NCBI GenBank assembly: GCA_039030555.1
Contig: JBCCDY010000012.1
Span: 89,044 to 153,043, forward strand
Source: JBCCDY01 sp039030555
GTDB taxonomy: Bacteria > Bacteroidota > Bacteroidia > Cytophagales > Cyclobacteriaceae
Length of the DNA stretch: 64,000 nucleotides
Direction: 5' to 3'
Notes under the pieces: generated by a model
Seen by the model: only the letters and a program-made list of their open reading frames with translations
The model's database searches: none
What the model was told of the DNA's origin: nothing
Part shown: one piece after another, positions 44,148 through 53,757 of the stretch
Layout of the letters: the number at the start of each line of letters is the position of its first letter
Position numbering within the stretch: position 1 is the first letter of the stretch
Made by a program: the position numbers and the translations under genes

Positions 44148-45803
44148 ATGCTACCTAAAATAGATCCTACTTCAACAGATTCGTGGAAAAGACTGCAAGA
44201 ACATTTCGAAGAGATCAAAGATGTTCATCTAAGAGACCTATTTTCTGATGATCTAAACCGATTTGATCACTTTTCGAAAAGGTTCGAATCGATTCTTTTT
44301 GATTACTCTAAGAACAGGATTTCCGGAAAAACACTAGAGCTTTTAATAGCACTTGCCACGGAATGTAAGGTTCCGGAGGCTATCAAAGCCATGTATTCCG
44401 GAGAACCCATTAATGAAACGGAAAATAGAGCTGTTCTACATACTGCGTTAAGAGCTCCAGCTAATTCCAGCTTCTCTGTAGATGGAAAGAACGTAATGCC
44501 TGATGTGAATCGGGTTCGGAAGAAAATGCAGTTCTTTTCTGATGAAATTATTAGTGGGAGAAAGAAAGGATATACTGGTGAAAGCTTTACCGATATCGTA
44601 AACATTGGTATTGGCGGATCTGATCTTGGCCCATTGATGGTCACTGAGGCTTTGAAAGCCTATAAAAAGGATCATATCGATGTTCATTTTGTATCGAATG
44701 TGGATGGCACTCATATCGCTGAAACCTTGAAAGATCTGGACCCGGAATCGACTTTATTCATTATCGCTTCAAAAACATTCACTACCCAGGAAACCATGAC
44801 TAATGCAATTTCTGCACGGGACTGGTTTCTTCAGTTAGCTAAAGATCAGGAACATGTCGCCAAGCACTTTGTAGCTTTATCCACCAATATTTCTAAAGTC
44901 GTTGAATTCGGAATTGATGAAGATAATATCTTTGAGTTCTGGGACTGGGTTGGTGGCCGTTATTCCCTGTGGTCAGCCATTGGTTTATCCATCGCTTGCT
45001 CTGTAGGATATGAAAACTTTGAGGAACTCCTCGATGGTGCCCACACTATGGATGAGCACTTCAGAAATGAACCTTTAGAAGAAAACATACCGACAATTTT
45101 AGCTTTAATTGGTATCTGGTATGGAAATTTCTTCAAAACGGAGTCCGAAGCCATCTTACCTTACGATCAATATATGCATCGTTTTGCTGCCTATTTCCAG
45201 CAAGGCAATATGGAGAGCAATGGTAAATATGTCAGCAGAGCTGGAAAGCCTGTAGGTTATCAATCCGGCCCGATCATTTGGGGTGAACCAGGAACAAACG
45301 GACAACATGCATTCTATCAACTGATCCATCAGGGAACCAAGTTGATTCCATGTGATTTTTTAGCTCCTGCTGTTTCTCACAACCCGCTAGGTAATCATCA
45401 CCCTAAACTTCTTGCGAACTTCTTTGCACAAACAGAAGCTCTAATGATGGGAAAAACGGAGGATCAAGCTAAAAAGGAGTTAGAAGAATCAGGAATGGAT
45501 CACAAAGAAATTGAGAAGCTTCTCCCCTTCAAAGTTTTTGAAGGAAATAGGCCAAGCAATTCAGTACTTTTTAAAAAACTTGACCCAAGAACATTAGGTA
45601 GCCTCATAGCACTTTATGAACATAAAATATTTGTTCAGGGTGTTATATGGAATATTTTCAGTTTTGACCAATGGGGAGTAGAGTTAGGTAAGCAATTGGC
45701 AAAAAGTATTCTTCCCGAGCTAAGCTCTACGGTGGCGGTGGATTCTCATGATAGTTCTACAAATGGACTCATTAACGAGTACAAATCAATGGCTAGATCT
45801 TGA
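44148..45803 (+). CDS. pgi: Glucose-6-phosphate isomerase
   Basis: A 551-residue enzyme that interconverts glucose-6-phosphate and fructose-6-phosphate. Seen are the sugar-phosphate site NIGIGGSDLGPLMVTEAL, SKTFTTQETMTNA, GGRYSLWSAIGL, the catalytic Glu region GNMESNGKYV, the catalytic His region GTNGQHAFYQLIHQGT, and the C-terminal FDQWGVELGKQLA with catalytic Lys. Full length for the E. coli-type family. It links glycogen breakdown (glgP, amylase) to glycolysis, though these genes are not adjacent. Confidence 0.98.
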   Translation: MLPKIDPTSTDSWKRLQEHFEEIKDVHLRDLFSDDLNRFDHFSKRFESILFDYSKNRISGKTLELLIALATECKVPEAIKAMYSGEPINETENRAVLHTALRAPANSSFSVDGKNVMPDVNRVRKKMQFFSDEIISGRKKGYTGESFTDIVNIGIGGSDLGPLMVTEALKAYKKDHIDVHFVSNVDGTHIAETLKDLDPESTLFIIASKTFTTQETMTNAISARDWFLQLAKDQEHVAKHFVALSTNISKVVEFGIDEDNIFEFWDWVGGRYSLWSAIGLSIACSVGYENFEELLDGAHTMDEHFRNEPLEENIPTILALIGIWYGNFFKTESEAILPYDQYMHRFAAYFQQGNMESNGKYVSRAGKPVGYQSGPIIWGEPGTNGQHAFYQLIHQGTKLIPCDFLAPAVSHNPLGNHHPKLLANFFAQTEALMMGKTEDQAKKELEESGMDHKEIEKLLPFKVFEGNRPSNSVLFKKLDPRTLGSLIALYEHKIFVQGVIWNIFSFDQWGVELGKQLAKSILPELSSTVAVDSHDSSTNGLINEYKSMARS

Positions 45804-45898
45804 TAAGAATCTAAAATATTTTTGATTTAAAATCGTTACTCAATATTCATATTCCGTCATATCATAACATACTTTTTGAAAATTTTTAATAAAACACT

Positions 45899-46612
45899 AT
45901 GCTCCAGAAAAGATTTGAACAAGCTGTTATTCGAGAATACCCGGATGCCCTTGCTTCCAGAGATACATCCATTCGTTATTTAGGGTTATTACAAAACGGG
46001 CATGATATTGATATTTCCCGTATGCTGATGGCTACCAGTTTATGCTCCGATGACATTAACATACCTTCTACCTCTTTCTTCAACGTGGTTCTTGGTCCGT
46101 TTTTTCTCGGAGGTTTGGGAGGTTTACCATTCACAGGAATCACAGGTCTAACGGCTTTTGCTCATCATGTTCCTGACGATGGAACAGCATTCATTTTTTA
46201 TGGACCCCATATCGGAGTTACACTTGATGGTGAGCTTGGTAAAATGTACCGCCCGAGACAGGAAAAAGCAGGGGCTTGCTGCGGTGCTTTGATGGCGGCA
46301 ATGGAACATTTTAAAGATGAAAAGTTTAAACCGGAAATCAACAAAAACGATTTTCAACAAAGCTTACTTGAAACGCTTCTATTCCCTCATAAAGAAGAGA
46401 TTTTAAATGATGATAATCCTCAGAAAAAGATCACAGAAGTATGTTATGGTCTGATCGATACCATGCTGCATGAATACCTAAAAACTATGAAAGATGAGTT
46501 TTCTGTTGATAAAATAGCACTTCTTGGTGGCATCGTAATCAATACGGATTACGGTATTGACGATTACTTTTCCGTACGGAATTTTGAGGTGCTCAGAGTT
46601 CAATACCTCTAA
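45899..46612 (+). CDS. LCIB-like putative beta-type carbonic anhydrase
   Basis: A 237-residue soluble protein that resembles the limiting-CO2-inducible LCIB/LCIC family. The family core is clear: SLCSDD with Cys49, the glycine-rich LGGLGGLPFTGITGLTAFAHH, YGPHIGVTLDGELGKMYRPRQEK with His104, and GACCGAL with Cys127/128. A Cys-His-Cys zinc site fits Cys49, His104 and one of the latter pair. Such proteins interconvert CO2 and bicarbonate in algae and diatoms. Activity here is inferred. A strong terminator follows. Confidence 0.8.
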   Translation: MLQKRFEQAVIREYPDALASRDTSIRYLGLLQNGHDIDISRMLMATSLCSDDINIPSTSFFNVVLGPFFLGGLGGLPFTGITGLTAFAHHVPDDGTAFIFYGPHIGVTLDGELGKMYRPRQEKAGACCGALMAAMEHFKDEKFKPEINKNDFQQSLLETLLFPHKEEILNDDNPQKKITEVCYGLIDTMLHEYLKTMKDEFSVDKIALLGGIVINTDYGIDDYFSVRNFEVLRVQYL

Positions 46613-46665
46613 GGTCAACATACTCCTTTAGTTAGCATTGCCGAGCTTAATCGAGCGGTATAAGA

Positions 46666-46730
46666 GTTATCTCTAAAACATTATCAGCGTACTGAATTAG
46701 CCTAATCGTTTTAGAGATAACCTTTTTTTA
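46666..46730 (+). terminator. Intrinsic terminator, 14-bp stem
   Basis: GTTATCTCTAAAAC (46666-46679) pairs perfectly with GTTTTAGAGATAAC (46708-46721) and is followed by CTTTTTTTA. It sits between the convergent LCIB-like and amylase genes and could serve either strand, with the T tract favouring the plus strand. Confidence 0.8.
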
Positions 46731-46743
46731 TTAAAGCATAATC

Positions 46744-48177
46744 TTAGTTAGGAGACCAAATGCTATAACTTTTTGGCGGACACTGAATCTTGACCCACTG
46801 GTTACTCTGTGTGGTAGGATACCAGCTTGAATGGCCTGTATAATCCTTTAATTGAGTCCCTGACCAATTCGTGAGTACCCACCTTTCTTTCCAGCTATTC
46901 GAGTTGTTGATGTATACCACTAATCCAGGATTTCCGGAATAACCATTTCTCCGAGCAACGTACTCATCATTATCTACATGAAGTATACTGGTATTGCCTG
47001 TAGCTTTTTGATTATGAATCCAAATAAGATTATTTAGTTTACCCTTATCTAACCAAGACTCATAATCCTGATAAAAAATGCATGGATAACCTTCATGGGT
47101 CAATATGTAAGCATAAGCCAACATTTTGTTCCAGATTTCATCTGTATCGTGGTTCGTAACAAAAGTCACTGCTTTATATGGATTTCTTTTCCACATCATA
47201 TCCTCGTTAAGCTTGTTTAGGTTATTGCCATCAAAAGCGTCGTTCATTTTGTAATAGCAGGCAAAATCAAATACAGTACTATTGGCGTTATTAGCCCACC
47301 AATTGAGGTAGTCGACATTGGAATCCCAGAGTTCTCCGACGGAAAAACCTCCGACAGCACTATTCCAGGAACTTATAACCCAGGGTTCAAACCCCTTAAC
47401 ATAGTCAAATCTCCAACCATCAAACCCCATTACGTTTTTATAATATTTAGCAACAGCATCGGAGCGCCCCCATAGCCAATCCTGAACATAAGGTACACTA
47501 TGGGACAAATCGGGAAATCCACCAAAGATGCCTGGATCGCTATTTTGTACCCAATTAGGATGGAAATCGTGCTGTGATCTTGGAAATTTACCTGATGCTA
47601 CATTGGTAAAATCAGTGTATGTATTTGTTCCTGTATATTGGTTTGACTCCAGTTGCCCGCCACTGTTGTGGTTTAATACAATATCAGCGTATACATCCAT
47701 ATTCTCGTTGTGCGCCTTACTAATCAAAGATTGAAGCTCCGATTTAGAGCCAAAACGAGTCTCTACAGTGCCATTCTGATTATAGTTACCAAAATCGTAA
47801 TAGTCTGTGGGGTCATAACCCATAGAAAAAGGCCCGTTTTGCGCCTTGGAAGCTGGTGGGAGCCATATGGATTCTACACCAGCAGATGACCAGCTTGCGA
47901 CCTTGCCCTTAACGGTATTCCACCAATTACCTCCGGCAGGAACATCCCAATAGAATGCCTGCATCATTACACCGCCTCCGGGTCCAGCCGTATATCGTGC
48001 ATCTATAGAAGCACGTTCACTTCCTGTAGAAAATGGTTTACCATCATGGGTAGTTACGTCAATAATTTCAGAGGTTTCACCGTCAACGGCAGGCTCTTCA
48101 AGAGCTGCCTCGTCTTGACAGGAAGTCATCCAAATCCAAAGGATGACCCCCAAATAAATGTTTAATCGATTCTTCAT
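46744..48177 (-). CDS. GH13 alpha-amylase lipoprotein
   Basis: A 477-residue lipoprotein (SPII signal ending MTSC, Cys20), then an acidic spacer and a catalytic barrel from about residue 68 (GGGVMMQAFYWDVP). Conserved regions: YADIVLNHNSGG (I), GFDGWRFDYVKGF with nucleophile Asp (II), FSVGELWDS with acid/base Glu (III), VTNHDTDEI (IV). The C-terminal beta domain follows. It should cut alpha-1,4-glucans at the cell surface or periplasm. Monocistronic, with no SusC/D pair nearby. Confidence 0.94.
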   Translation of the reverse strand: MKNRLNIYLGVILWIWMTSCQDEAALEEPAVDGETSEIIDVTTHDGKPFSTGSERASIDARYTAGPGGGVMMQAFYWDVPAGGNWWNTVKGKVASWSSAGVESIWLPPASKAQNGPFSMGYDPTDYYDFGNYNQNGTVETRFGSKSELQSLISKAHNENMDVYADIVLNHNSGGQLESNQYTGTNTYTDFTNVASGKFPRSQHDFHPNWVQNSDPGIFGGFPDLSHSVPYVQDWLWGRSDAVAKYYKNVMGFDGWRFDYVKGFEPWVISSWNSAVGGFSVGELWDSNVDYLNWWANNANSTVFDFACYYKMNDAFDGNNLNKLNEDMMWKRNPYKAVTFVTNHDTDEIWNKMLAYAYILTHEGYPCIFYQDYESWLDKGKLNNLIWIHNQKATGNTSILHVDNDEYVARRNGYSGNPGLVVYINNSNSWKERWVLTNWSGTQLKDYTGHSSWYPTTQSNQWVKIQCPPKSYSIWSPN

Positions 48178-48469
48178 AGTTTTTTATGTTTTACAGAAGT
48201 TAGGAAGAATCAATTACAAGAATTGAAAAATAGAAGTTGAAAATGGCTCTAAAATGATAATATTTTAAATATTAAGTCATTTCTTATTAAAAATTCCAAT
48301 AAAATTAAATTTGGACTATAATTTATGAATCTGTTTTCTCAAAGATCCCATCTCTTTTTTAGCGATTCACAGTTTTTCTAATCAATACTTTTTAATAATT
48401 CTATTAAAATCCTTGAAATCCTATTTATCCTGTTGTAACTAGAAATTTGGTCTTAATGTACAGACACCT

Positions 48470-49048
48470 ATGACCTTTGGAGAACTTTTAGAAGAGAGCA
48501 AAAATCTAGTAGAGCAACTTTCAGATACTGTAAAAGAAGAATTCAGGCCTTTGAGTATAGACCAACTCAATTGGAAGCCTTCAGCGAAAAAATGGAGCGT
48601 TATTGAATGCCTTGACCATATAAATACGGCAGGACGTCATTACATCAAGCACATTTCTAAAAATTTAGATTTAGGGCAAAACACCAATTCCGATCTGAAT
48701 AGAGAATATCACGCGGGTTTTTGGGGTAAAAAAGCGGCGGAGTCGATGAAACCGGCGGAGGGCGGTGTTATTAAGAATAAAATGAGTACGTTCCCTTCCA
48801 TGATGCCAGATTATAGTAATCTGAATACTGAAATGGTTATAGACGAGACCGATTATCAATTTGAAACCTTTTTGAATCTCATCAAGAGGTCTGAAAACTA
48901 TGACCTGGAAAAGGTAAAGATCAAATCCCTCCTCGGTGGATTATTAATGTTCAAGCTAGGCGATGCTTACTCTTTTTCTCTTAATCATGCACATCGCCAT
49001 ATTGTTCAGGCTAAAAATGTGATGAAACATCAATATTTCCCACGTTGA
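48470..49048 (+). CDS. DinB-family protein
   Basis: A 192-residue four-helix-bundle protein of the DinB/YfiT superfamily. Candidate metal-binding His residues are in VIECLDHINTAGRHYIKH and in LNHAHRHIVQAKNV near the C-terminus. Some relatives are thiol transferases (bacillithiol or mycothiol dependent), but many have no known activity. It is followed by the sodium symporter gene after 25 bp on the same strand and may be co-transcribed with it. Confidence 0.85.
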   Translation: MTFGELLEESKNLVEQLSDTVKEEFRPLSIDQLNWKPSAKKWSVIECLDHINTAGRHYIKHISKNLDLGQNTNSDLNREYHAGFWGKKAAESMKPAEGGVIKNKMSTFPSMMPDYSNLNTEMVIDETDYQFETFLNLIKRSENYDLEKVKIKSLLGGLLMFKLGDAYSFSLNHAHRHIVQAKNVMKHQYFPR

Positions 49049-49073
49049 TTAAAATTACATCAGCCTAATTTTT

Positions 49074-50822
49074 ATGATCTTATCAACCTGGGATTACCTC
49101 ATCATAGTTTCGTTTATAAGTCTGATCGTATTCGTAGGCCTTCGATTTAAAAATAAGGCTTCAAAAGATACCAATAGCTTTTTCTTAGGGGGCCGGAATC
49201 TTCCTTGGTGGATTGCGGGTACTTCTATGGTTGCGACCACTTTTGCTGCAGATACTCCATTGGCGGTAACGGAATTGGTTGCACAAAGTGGAATATCTGG
49301 AAACTGGCTGTGGTGGAATATGATGATCGGTGGTATGTTCACCACCTTTTTCTTTGCTAAGTATTGGAGAAGGGCACAAATACTGACCGACGTTGAATTC
49401 CTGGAGCTAAGATATTCAGGAACTTCAGCCTCTTTCTTGCGTGGGTTCAGGGCAGTCTATTTAGGTTTGTTTTTAAATGCCATCATCATCGGCTGGGTTA
49501 ACCTGGCCATGATGTCCCTTCTGGAAGTATTTTTTGAATTAAGCAAAATCGAGGCTTTAGCGGCAACTGCTTTTCTCATGCTTTTAGTGGCCATATACAG
49601 TGGCCTTTCAGGCTTATTAGGTGTAGTTTATACCGATGTAATCCAGTTTATAGCTGCAATGGCTGGAAGTATTATTCTAGCTGTGATCGTACTCAATTCA
49701 AATGAAATAAATGGAATATCGAATTTAAAAGCTGCTTTACCTGATGGTACTTTAAGTTTTGTTCCCACCATAGATTTCAATAACTCCCTTTCTGAAAATT
49801 CAGAGATACTAACATTGAGTCTGGGAAGCTTCCTCGCTTTTATTGGTTTTCAATGGTGGGCCAGTTGGTACCCCGGAAATGAACCTGGTGGTGGAGGATA
49901 TATAGCCCAACGTATGATGAGCACCAAAAATGAAAAACATGCTATATATTCCTCCCTCTTTTTTCAGATTGCGCATTATTGCCTGAGGCCCTGGCCGTGG
50001 ATCATTGTGGCCTTATGTGCAGTGGTTCTTTACCCTGAATTACCGGAAGCGGATTATAAACTAGGCTACGCCATGGCCATGAAAGACTTTTTGCCCAATG
50101 GTTTAAGAGGCCTGCTATTAGCAGCTTTTCTCGCTGCTTATATGAGTACTATTTCAACACAATTAAACTGGGGATCGAGCTATCTTCTAAACGATTTTTA
50201 TAGGCGGTTTATAAAGCCTGAATCTTCGGAGCAACATTATATTTTCGCTTCCCGAATGATCAACCTTTTTCTAATGGTGTTTGCAATTTTCATCACTTCG
50301 CAAATAGAGTCTATTTCTAACGTCTGGAAATTCTTAATTGAAGCGGGTGCCGGTTTAGGGTTGGTTTTAATTGTTCGTTGGTTTTGGTGGAGGGTGAATG
50401 CCTGGAGTGAGATCGCTGCCACCGTAATACCTTTAATTTGTTATGCCCTTTCGCGATACGGATTAAATATGGAGTTTCCTGAGACCTTTTTCATAACAGT
50501 AGGTGGAACCACAATCGGATGGATCATCATAACGTTGGTAACTCCCAAAGTTGACCATCGTCACTTAAAAAACTTTTACGATAAAATAAAGCCTGCAGGA
50601 AACTGGAAGCCATTCTCTGAAGGTAAAAATCCTGAAAATAAGAAGGTTATCTCGCTGATACTGAGTTGGCTGATTTCTGTTGTTTTAGGCTATTCGCTTT
50701 TATTCTCTTTAGGGCATATCGTATTGGAAAACTGGGATCAATTACCTTTGAGTTTAGGGTTATTTTTAATGAGCACTTTGCTGTTGAATAAAATCACCTC
50801 AAAAATTGAGCTGTTTAAATGA
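49074..50822 (+). CDS. Sodium:solute symporter (SSS family)
   Basis: A 582-residue membrane protein with about 13-14 helices. The N-terminal SSS signature is present (FFLGGRNLPWWIAGTSMVATTFAADTPLAV in part), as are SGLSGLLGVVYTDVIQF and AAFLAAYMSTISTQLNWGSSYLLNDFY in part, typical of sodium/solute cotransporters related to SGLT and PutP. Substrate cannot be told; a sugar or organic acid is plausible. It overlaps murB by 4 bp. Confidence 0.9.
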   Translation: MILSTWDYLIIVSFISLIVFVGLRFKNKASKDTNSFFLGGRNLPWWIAGTSMVATTFAADTPLAVTELVAQSGISGNWLWWNMMIGGMFTTFFFAKYWRRAQILTDVEFLELRYSGTSASFLRGFRAVYLGLFLNAIIIGWVNLAMMSLLEVFFELSKIEALAATAFLMLLVAIYSGLSGLLGVVYTDVIQFIAAMAGSIILAVIVLNSNEINGISNLKAALPDGTLSFVPTIDFNNSLSENSEILTLSLGSFLAFIGFQWWASWYPGNEPGGGGYIAQRMMSTKNEKHAIYSSLFFQIAHYCLRPWPWIIVALCAVVLYPELPEADYKLGYAMAMKDFLPNGLRGLLLAAFLAAYMSTISTQLNWGSSYLLNDFYRRFIKPESSEQHYIFASRMINLFLMVFAIFITSQIESISNVWKFLIEAGAGLGLVLIVRWFWWRVNAWSEIAATVIPLICYALSRYGLNMEFPETFFITVGGTTIGWIIITLVTPKVDHRHLKNFYDKIKPAGNWKPFSEGKNPENKKVISLILSWLISVVLGYSLLFSLGHIVLENWDQLPLSLGLFLMSTLLLNKITSKIELFK

Positions 50823-51838
50823 TTGACATAAAAGAGAATATCTCACTTAAACTTTTCAATACATTCGGCATTGATGTCAAATGCAGATACTTCACGGCAG
50901 TCAAGACATATGAATCTCTAATTGAACTTGGAAAGCAATTCAAGCTGAGTACTGAATCGACTTTTATTCTCGGAGGAGGTAGTAACATTCTACTTACCAA
51001 AGATCTGGATCAACTTGTTTTAAAAATCAATATTCAAGGGATTGAAAAAATAGATGAAGATGATGAACAGGTCAAATTCAAAGTGGGTTCCGGGGTATCC
51101 TGGAATGATTTCGTACAGTTCTGTGTAGGTGCTAAGCTTGGTGGATTGGAAAATTTATCACTTATACCGGGCTTAGTTGGAGCAGCCCCAATGCAGAATA
51201 TTGGGGCTTATGGAGTAGAACAAAACGGATGTTTCGTTGAATTAGAAGCCATCGACAGGACTACGAATTCAGTAAGAACTTTCAATAAGTCTGAATGTGA
51301 CTTCGGATACCGAAGTAGTTACTTCAAAAAGGAAGGCAAAGGGAAATTCATTATTACTTCAGTAACCTATTCACTAAAAAAGAAGCCTGTTTTAAATACC
51401 TCATACGGAGCCATTCAAGAAACACTTTATGAAGCTGGAATAGCAAATCCTACTATTGAAGATGTAAGCAAAGCTGTAGTCAAAATTCGAAAAAGTAAGT
51501 TACCGGATCCTGCTGAAATTGGTAATGCAGGAAGCTTCTTTAAAAATCCAGTTATCGATAAAATTGACTATGAGGGTTTGAAAGCCGAATTTCCTAATAT
51601 TCCATCTTATGAAGTTTCCAAACAACTCGTTAAGATTCCCGCAGCATGGCTAATCGATCAAAACGGATGGAAAGGATATCGGGATGGAGATATAGGTGTT
51701 CATAAAAACCAAGCATTAGTCTTGGTAAATCATGGGAATGGGAATGGGCAGAAAATTAGAGACCTAGCTTTTGAAATCAAGGAAAAAGTAGCTCAGACTT
51801 ACGGTATTGAACTAGAGCCGGAAGTAAATATCATCTGA
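50819..51838 (+). CDS. murB: UDP-N-acetylmuramate dehydrogenase
   Basis: A 339-residue FAD enzyme that reduces UDP-GlcNAc-enolpyruvate to UDP-MurNAc in peptidoglycan synthesis. The FAD-binding part has LGGGSNILLT and LSLIPGLVGAAPMQNIGAYG. The C-terminal domain has the catalytic Ser/Glu segments NAGSFFKNP and INQ-type HKNQALVLVNHGNG. Length and insertions fit the type I (E. coli) group. The start overlaps the symporter stop. Function is secure. Confidence 0.97.
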   Translation: MIDIKENISLKLFNTFGIDVKCRYFTAVKTYESLIELGKQFKLSTESTFILGGGSNILLTKDLDQLVLKINIQGIEKIDEDDEQVKFKVGSGVSWNDFVQFCVGAKLGGLENLSLIPGLVGAAPMQNIGAYGVEQNGCFVELEAIDRTTNSVRTFNKSECDFGYRSSYFKKEGKGKFIITSVTYSLKKKPVLNTSYGAIQETLYEAGIANPTIEDVSKAVVKIRKSKLPDPAEIGNAGSFFKNPVIDKIDYEGLKAEFPNIPSYEVSKQLVKIPAAWLIDQNGWKGYRDGDIGVHKNQALVLVNHGNGNGQKIRDLAFEIKEKVAQTYGIELEPEVNII

Positions 51839-52450
51839 CTATTTCTTTTTAAATAGTCTTATTTTATCCAGACCTACTTGATAATTAAAGCTCCAATTCT
51901 GATCGTCGAAATCTTCATAGCCTATGTATTTGCTACAAGCAGAGCATTGAATCAGTGGTTTGTTCTCTTGTGGTAGTTCACCTTTCTTAAACCCTGAGGG
52001 TAAACGGTCTTTAAATGCAAGATCGAGATTTAAGTTATCGCTATTTTGAACCAAATGCTCATGATCTTCCGATAGTAATCCACCACAACCGTTGCAGACC
52101 ACATTACCAGTTTCCTGATCCAATTCAACCAGTTGGTTTTCGAGTCTTACAAAGAAGTCGTGGTTATCAAGCTTTTTCTTATTGAATTTACCAATACTGT
52201 GTTTACATGCGCCACAAAAAAGCTCATCTCCTTCTTCATCGATGTACACATGGCTCTTATCAAAATGGCTGTGTAAGGTTAAGCTGCCATCTTCCTCTGT
52301 ATGTATTTCCTTTGTATAAAATAACTTGTTGCCGCAAGAAATACAGAGATAGTAATTATCCTCAAGTTCAACTTGATTGATTAAAACTTGCTCTTGAGCA
52401 AAGCTTAAATCTATAATGAAAAATGAAAGAACAATAATTAGATATCTCAT
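51839..52450 (-). CDS. Secreted protein with two CxxC zinc-ribbon/MsrB-like repeats
   Basis: A 203-residue exported protein with signal peptide MRYLIIVLSFFIIDLSFA (start at 52450; an ATG three codons upstream is possible). Two similar units each carry two CxxC pairs: CISCG with CGACKHSIG, and CNGCGG with CSACSKYIG. The pattern of four Cys around a beta sheet, ending in CxxCxxxIG, resembles the zinc-bound fold of MsrB and cereblon CULT domains, but the MsrB catalytic Cys is not seen. Function unknown; stop adjoins the convergent murB. Confidence 0.7.
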   Translation of the reverse strand: MRYLIIVLSFFIIDLSFAQEQVLINQVELEDNYYLCISCGNKLFYTKEIHTEEDGSLTLHSHFDKSHVYIDEEGDELFCGACKHSIGKFNKKKLDNHDFFVRLENQLVELDQETGNVVCNGCGGLLSEDHEHLVQNSDNLNLDLAFKDRLPSGFKKGELPQENKPLIQCSACSKYIGYEDFDDQNWSFNYQVGLDKIRLFKKK

Positions 52451-52546
52451 AAGAATCAAAACGGAGCTGAAGGTTTAACGATGCTTTTTTTAAAGACTAT
52501 AGCATCATTAGTCTTACACAATACATAAAGTATAGATTGTTTCAAG

Positions 52547-53035
52547 CTAGATCATGTGAGTGACGTTAGCTAGTGATCCCTTATACTTCTCCACTTTTAC
52601 CCCAAACTGATTCAAAAATTCCACGCCCTCGTCAAATTCCAGGCCTTTATATTCCGCATAAGAATTTAAGTAAATAACTTTTTCAATTTCTGAAGTGTAA
52701 ATCATCCTCGCGCAATCCAGGCATGGAGATAAGGTGACATATAAAGTGGATCCTTGAACCTGTGATTTATTCTTAACTGCGTACAATATGGCGTTCTGCT
52801 CGGCATGGATTGCAAGGTAACACCCCCCCTTTCTATCTCTGGAACAACCTATCTCAGGCCATTCTTCATCACAATTGTGGGTTCCAGCCGGTGGGCCATT
52901 ATAACCTATGGAGATGATCCGAGTATCTCTGACAAGTACTGCACCCACGTGTCTTTTGATACAATGCGAACGTTTGGCCAGGTTTACTGCCAATTCCATA
53001 AAAATGTCGTCAAACTGAGGCTTGTTTTGATTCAT
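52547..53035 (-). CDS. Deoxycytidylate (dCMP) deaminase
   Basis: A 162-residue zinc-dependent deaminase of the ComEB/dCMP type, converting dCMP to dUMP for thymidylate synthesis. Zinc ligands and catalytic Glu appear in HAEQNA and PCLDCARM. The N-terminal RSHCIKRHVGAVLVRD and IGYNGPPAGTHNCDE are typical for dCMP deaminases, including an extra structural metal site. Divergent from the DUF2911 gene. Assignment is secure at family level. Confidence 0.94.
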   Translation of the reverse strand: MNQNKPQFDDIFMELAVNLAKRSHCIKRHVGAVLVRDTRIISIGYNGPPAGTHNCDEEWPEIGCSRDRKGGCYLAIHAEQNAILYAVKNKSQVQGSTLYVTLSPCLDCARMIYTSEIEKVIYLNSYAEYKGLEFDEGVEFLNQFGVKVEKYKGSLANVTHMI

Positions 53036-53104
53036 TCCAACTAAAAGGAAGCGTTTACGTATATTGTTCGAGTTAAAGCAATCTAAATAAAATTCAAAAA
53101 GATT

Positions 53105-53644
53105 ATGAAAAAACTAAGCTATGTCGCTTTTGTGATTTTACTGGCTGTGATGTTCACTACTCAGGGTTTTGCTCAGGAAGCGTTAAAACCAAGACCGAGC
53201 CCTATGTCTGTAGCCACACTCAAAAATGGCGATACTTACGTTAAAGTTACCTATGGACGACCTCATAAGAAGCAAAGAGAGGTTTTTGGCAAACTCGTTC
53301 AATACGGAAAAGTATGGAGAACCGGAGCAAATGAAGCTACGGAAATCACGACTACTGAAGATATCAAGTTTGGAGAAAACACTTTAAAAGCTGGTACCTA
53401 TACCTTATTTACTGTTCCAAATGAAGATAAATGGACGATAGTAATCAATAAGGATTTAGGTCAATGGGGAGCTTATCGACATAATCCTGATAATGATCTT
53501 TTTAAGTTTGATGTGCCTGTAAAATCCGTAGATACAGCTTATGAAGCTTTTACTATAGAGTTTGAAGACAATAAAGCTTCTAAAACCAATTTGAATATGA
53601 TCTGGGATAAAACGAAAGTTTCTATTCCTGTTGAGGTTTTATAA
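53105..53644 (+). CDS. DUF2911 secreted protein
   Basis: A 179-residue exported protein: signal peptide MKKLSYVAFVILLAVMFTTQGFAQ, then a single DUF2911 beta-rich domain (VKVTYGRPHKKQREVFGKLV, VWRTGANEATEITTTEDI in part, GTYTLFTVP). The family is common in Bacteroidota and has no assigned biochemical function. It is monocistronic, with a stable hairpin directly downstream at 53661-53681. Confidence 0.92.
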   Translation: MKKLSYVAFVILLAVMFTTQGFAQEALKPRPSPMSVATLKNGDTYVKVTYGRPHKKQREVFGKLVQYGKVWRTGANEATEITTTEDIKFGENTLKAGTYTLFTVPNEDKWTIVINKDLGQWGAYRHNPDNDLFKFDVPVKSVDTAYEAFTIEFEDNKASKTNLNMIWDKTKVSIPVEVL

Positions 53645-53650
53645 TCGAAA

Positions 53651-53740
53651 AATATAAGTCATCCCGGCCTTGTGCCGGGATTTATATTCTGAATAGTGTA
53701 GATTCCTGACTCCGAAGTATTGGAATGCAGGAATGACGAA
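53651..53740. repeat. REP-like intergenic palindromes with possible terminator
   Basis: ATCCCGGC (53661-53668) and GCCGGGAT (53674-53681) form a GC-rich hairpin, extended by AATATAA/TTATATT. After it ATTCCTG (53702-53708) and CAGGAAT (53728-53734) form a second stem, followed by GACG. The second stem shares words with the element at 34665-34688, and the first resembles the CCCGG stems at 57942-58013. Confidence 0.62.
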
Positions 53741-53757
53741 ACGAAATAGTTTAGAAT

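Noticed and set aside
48178..48469. Possible small RNA or gene in the AT-rich gap before the DinB gene
   Set aside because: No open frame with coding character, no stable hairpin and no promoter-like octamer stood out.
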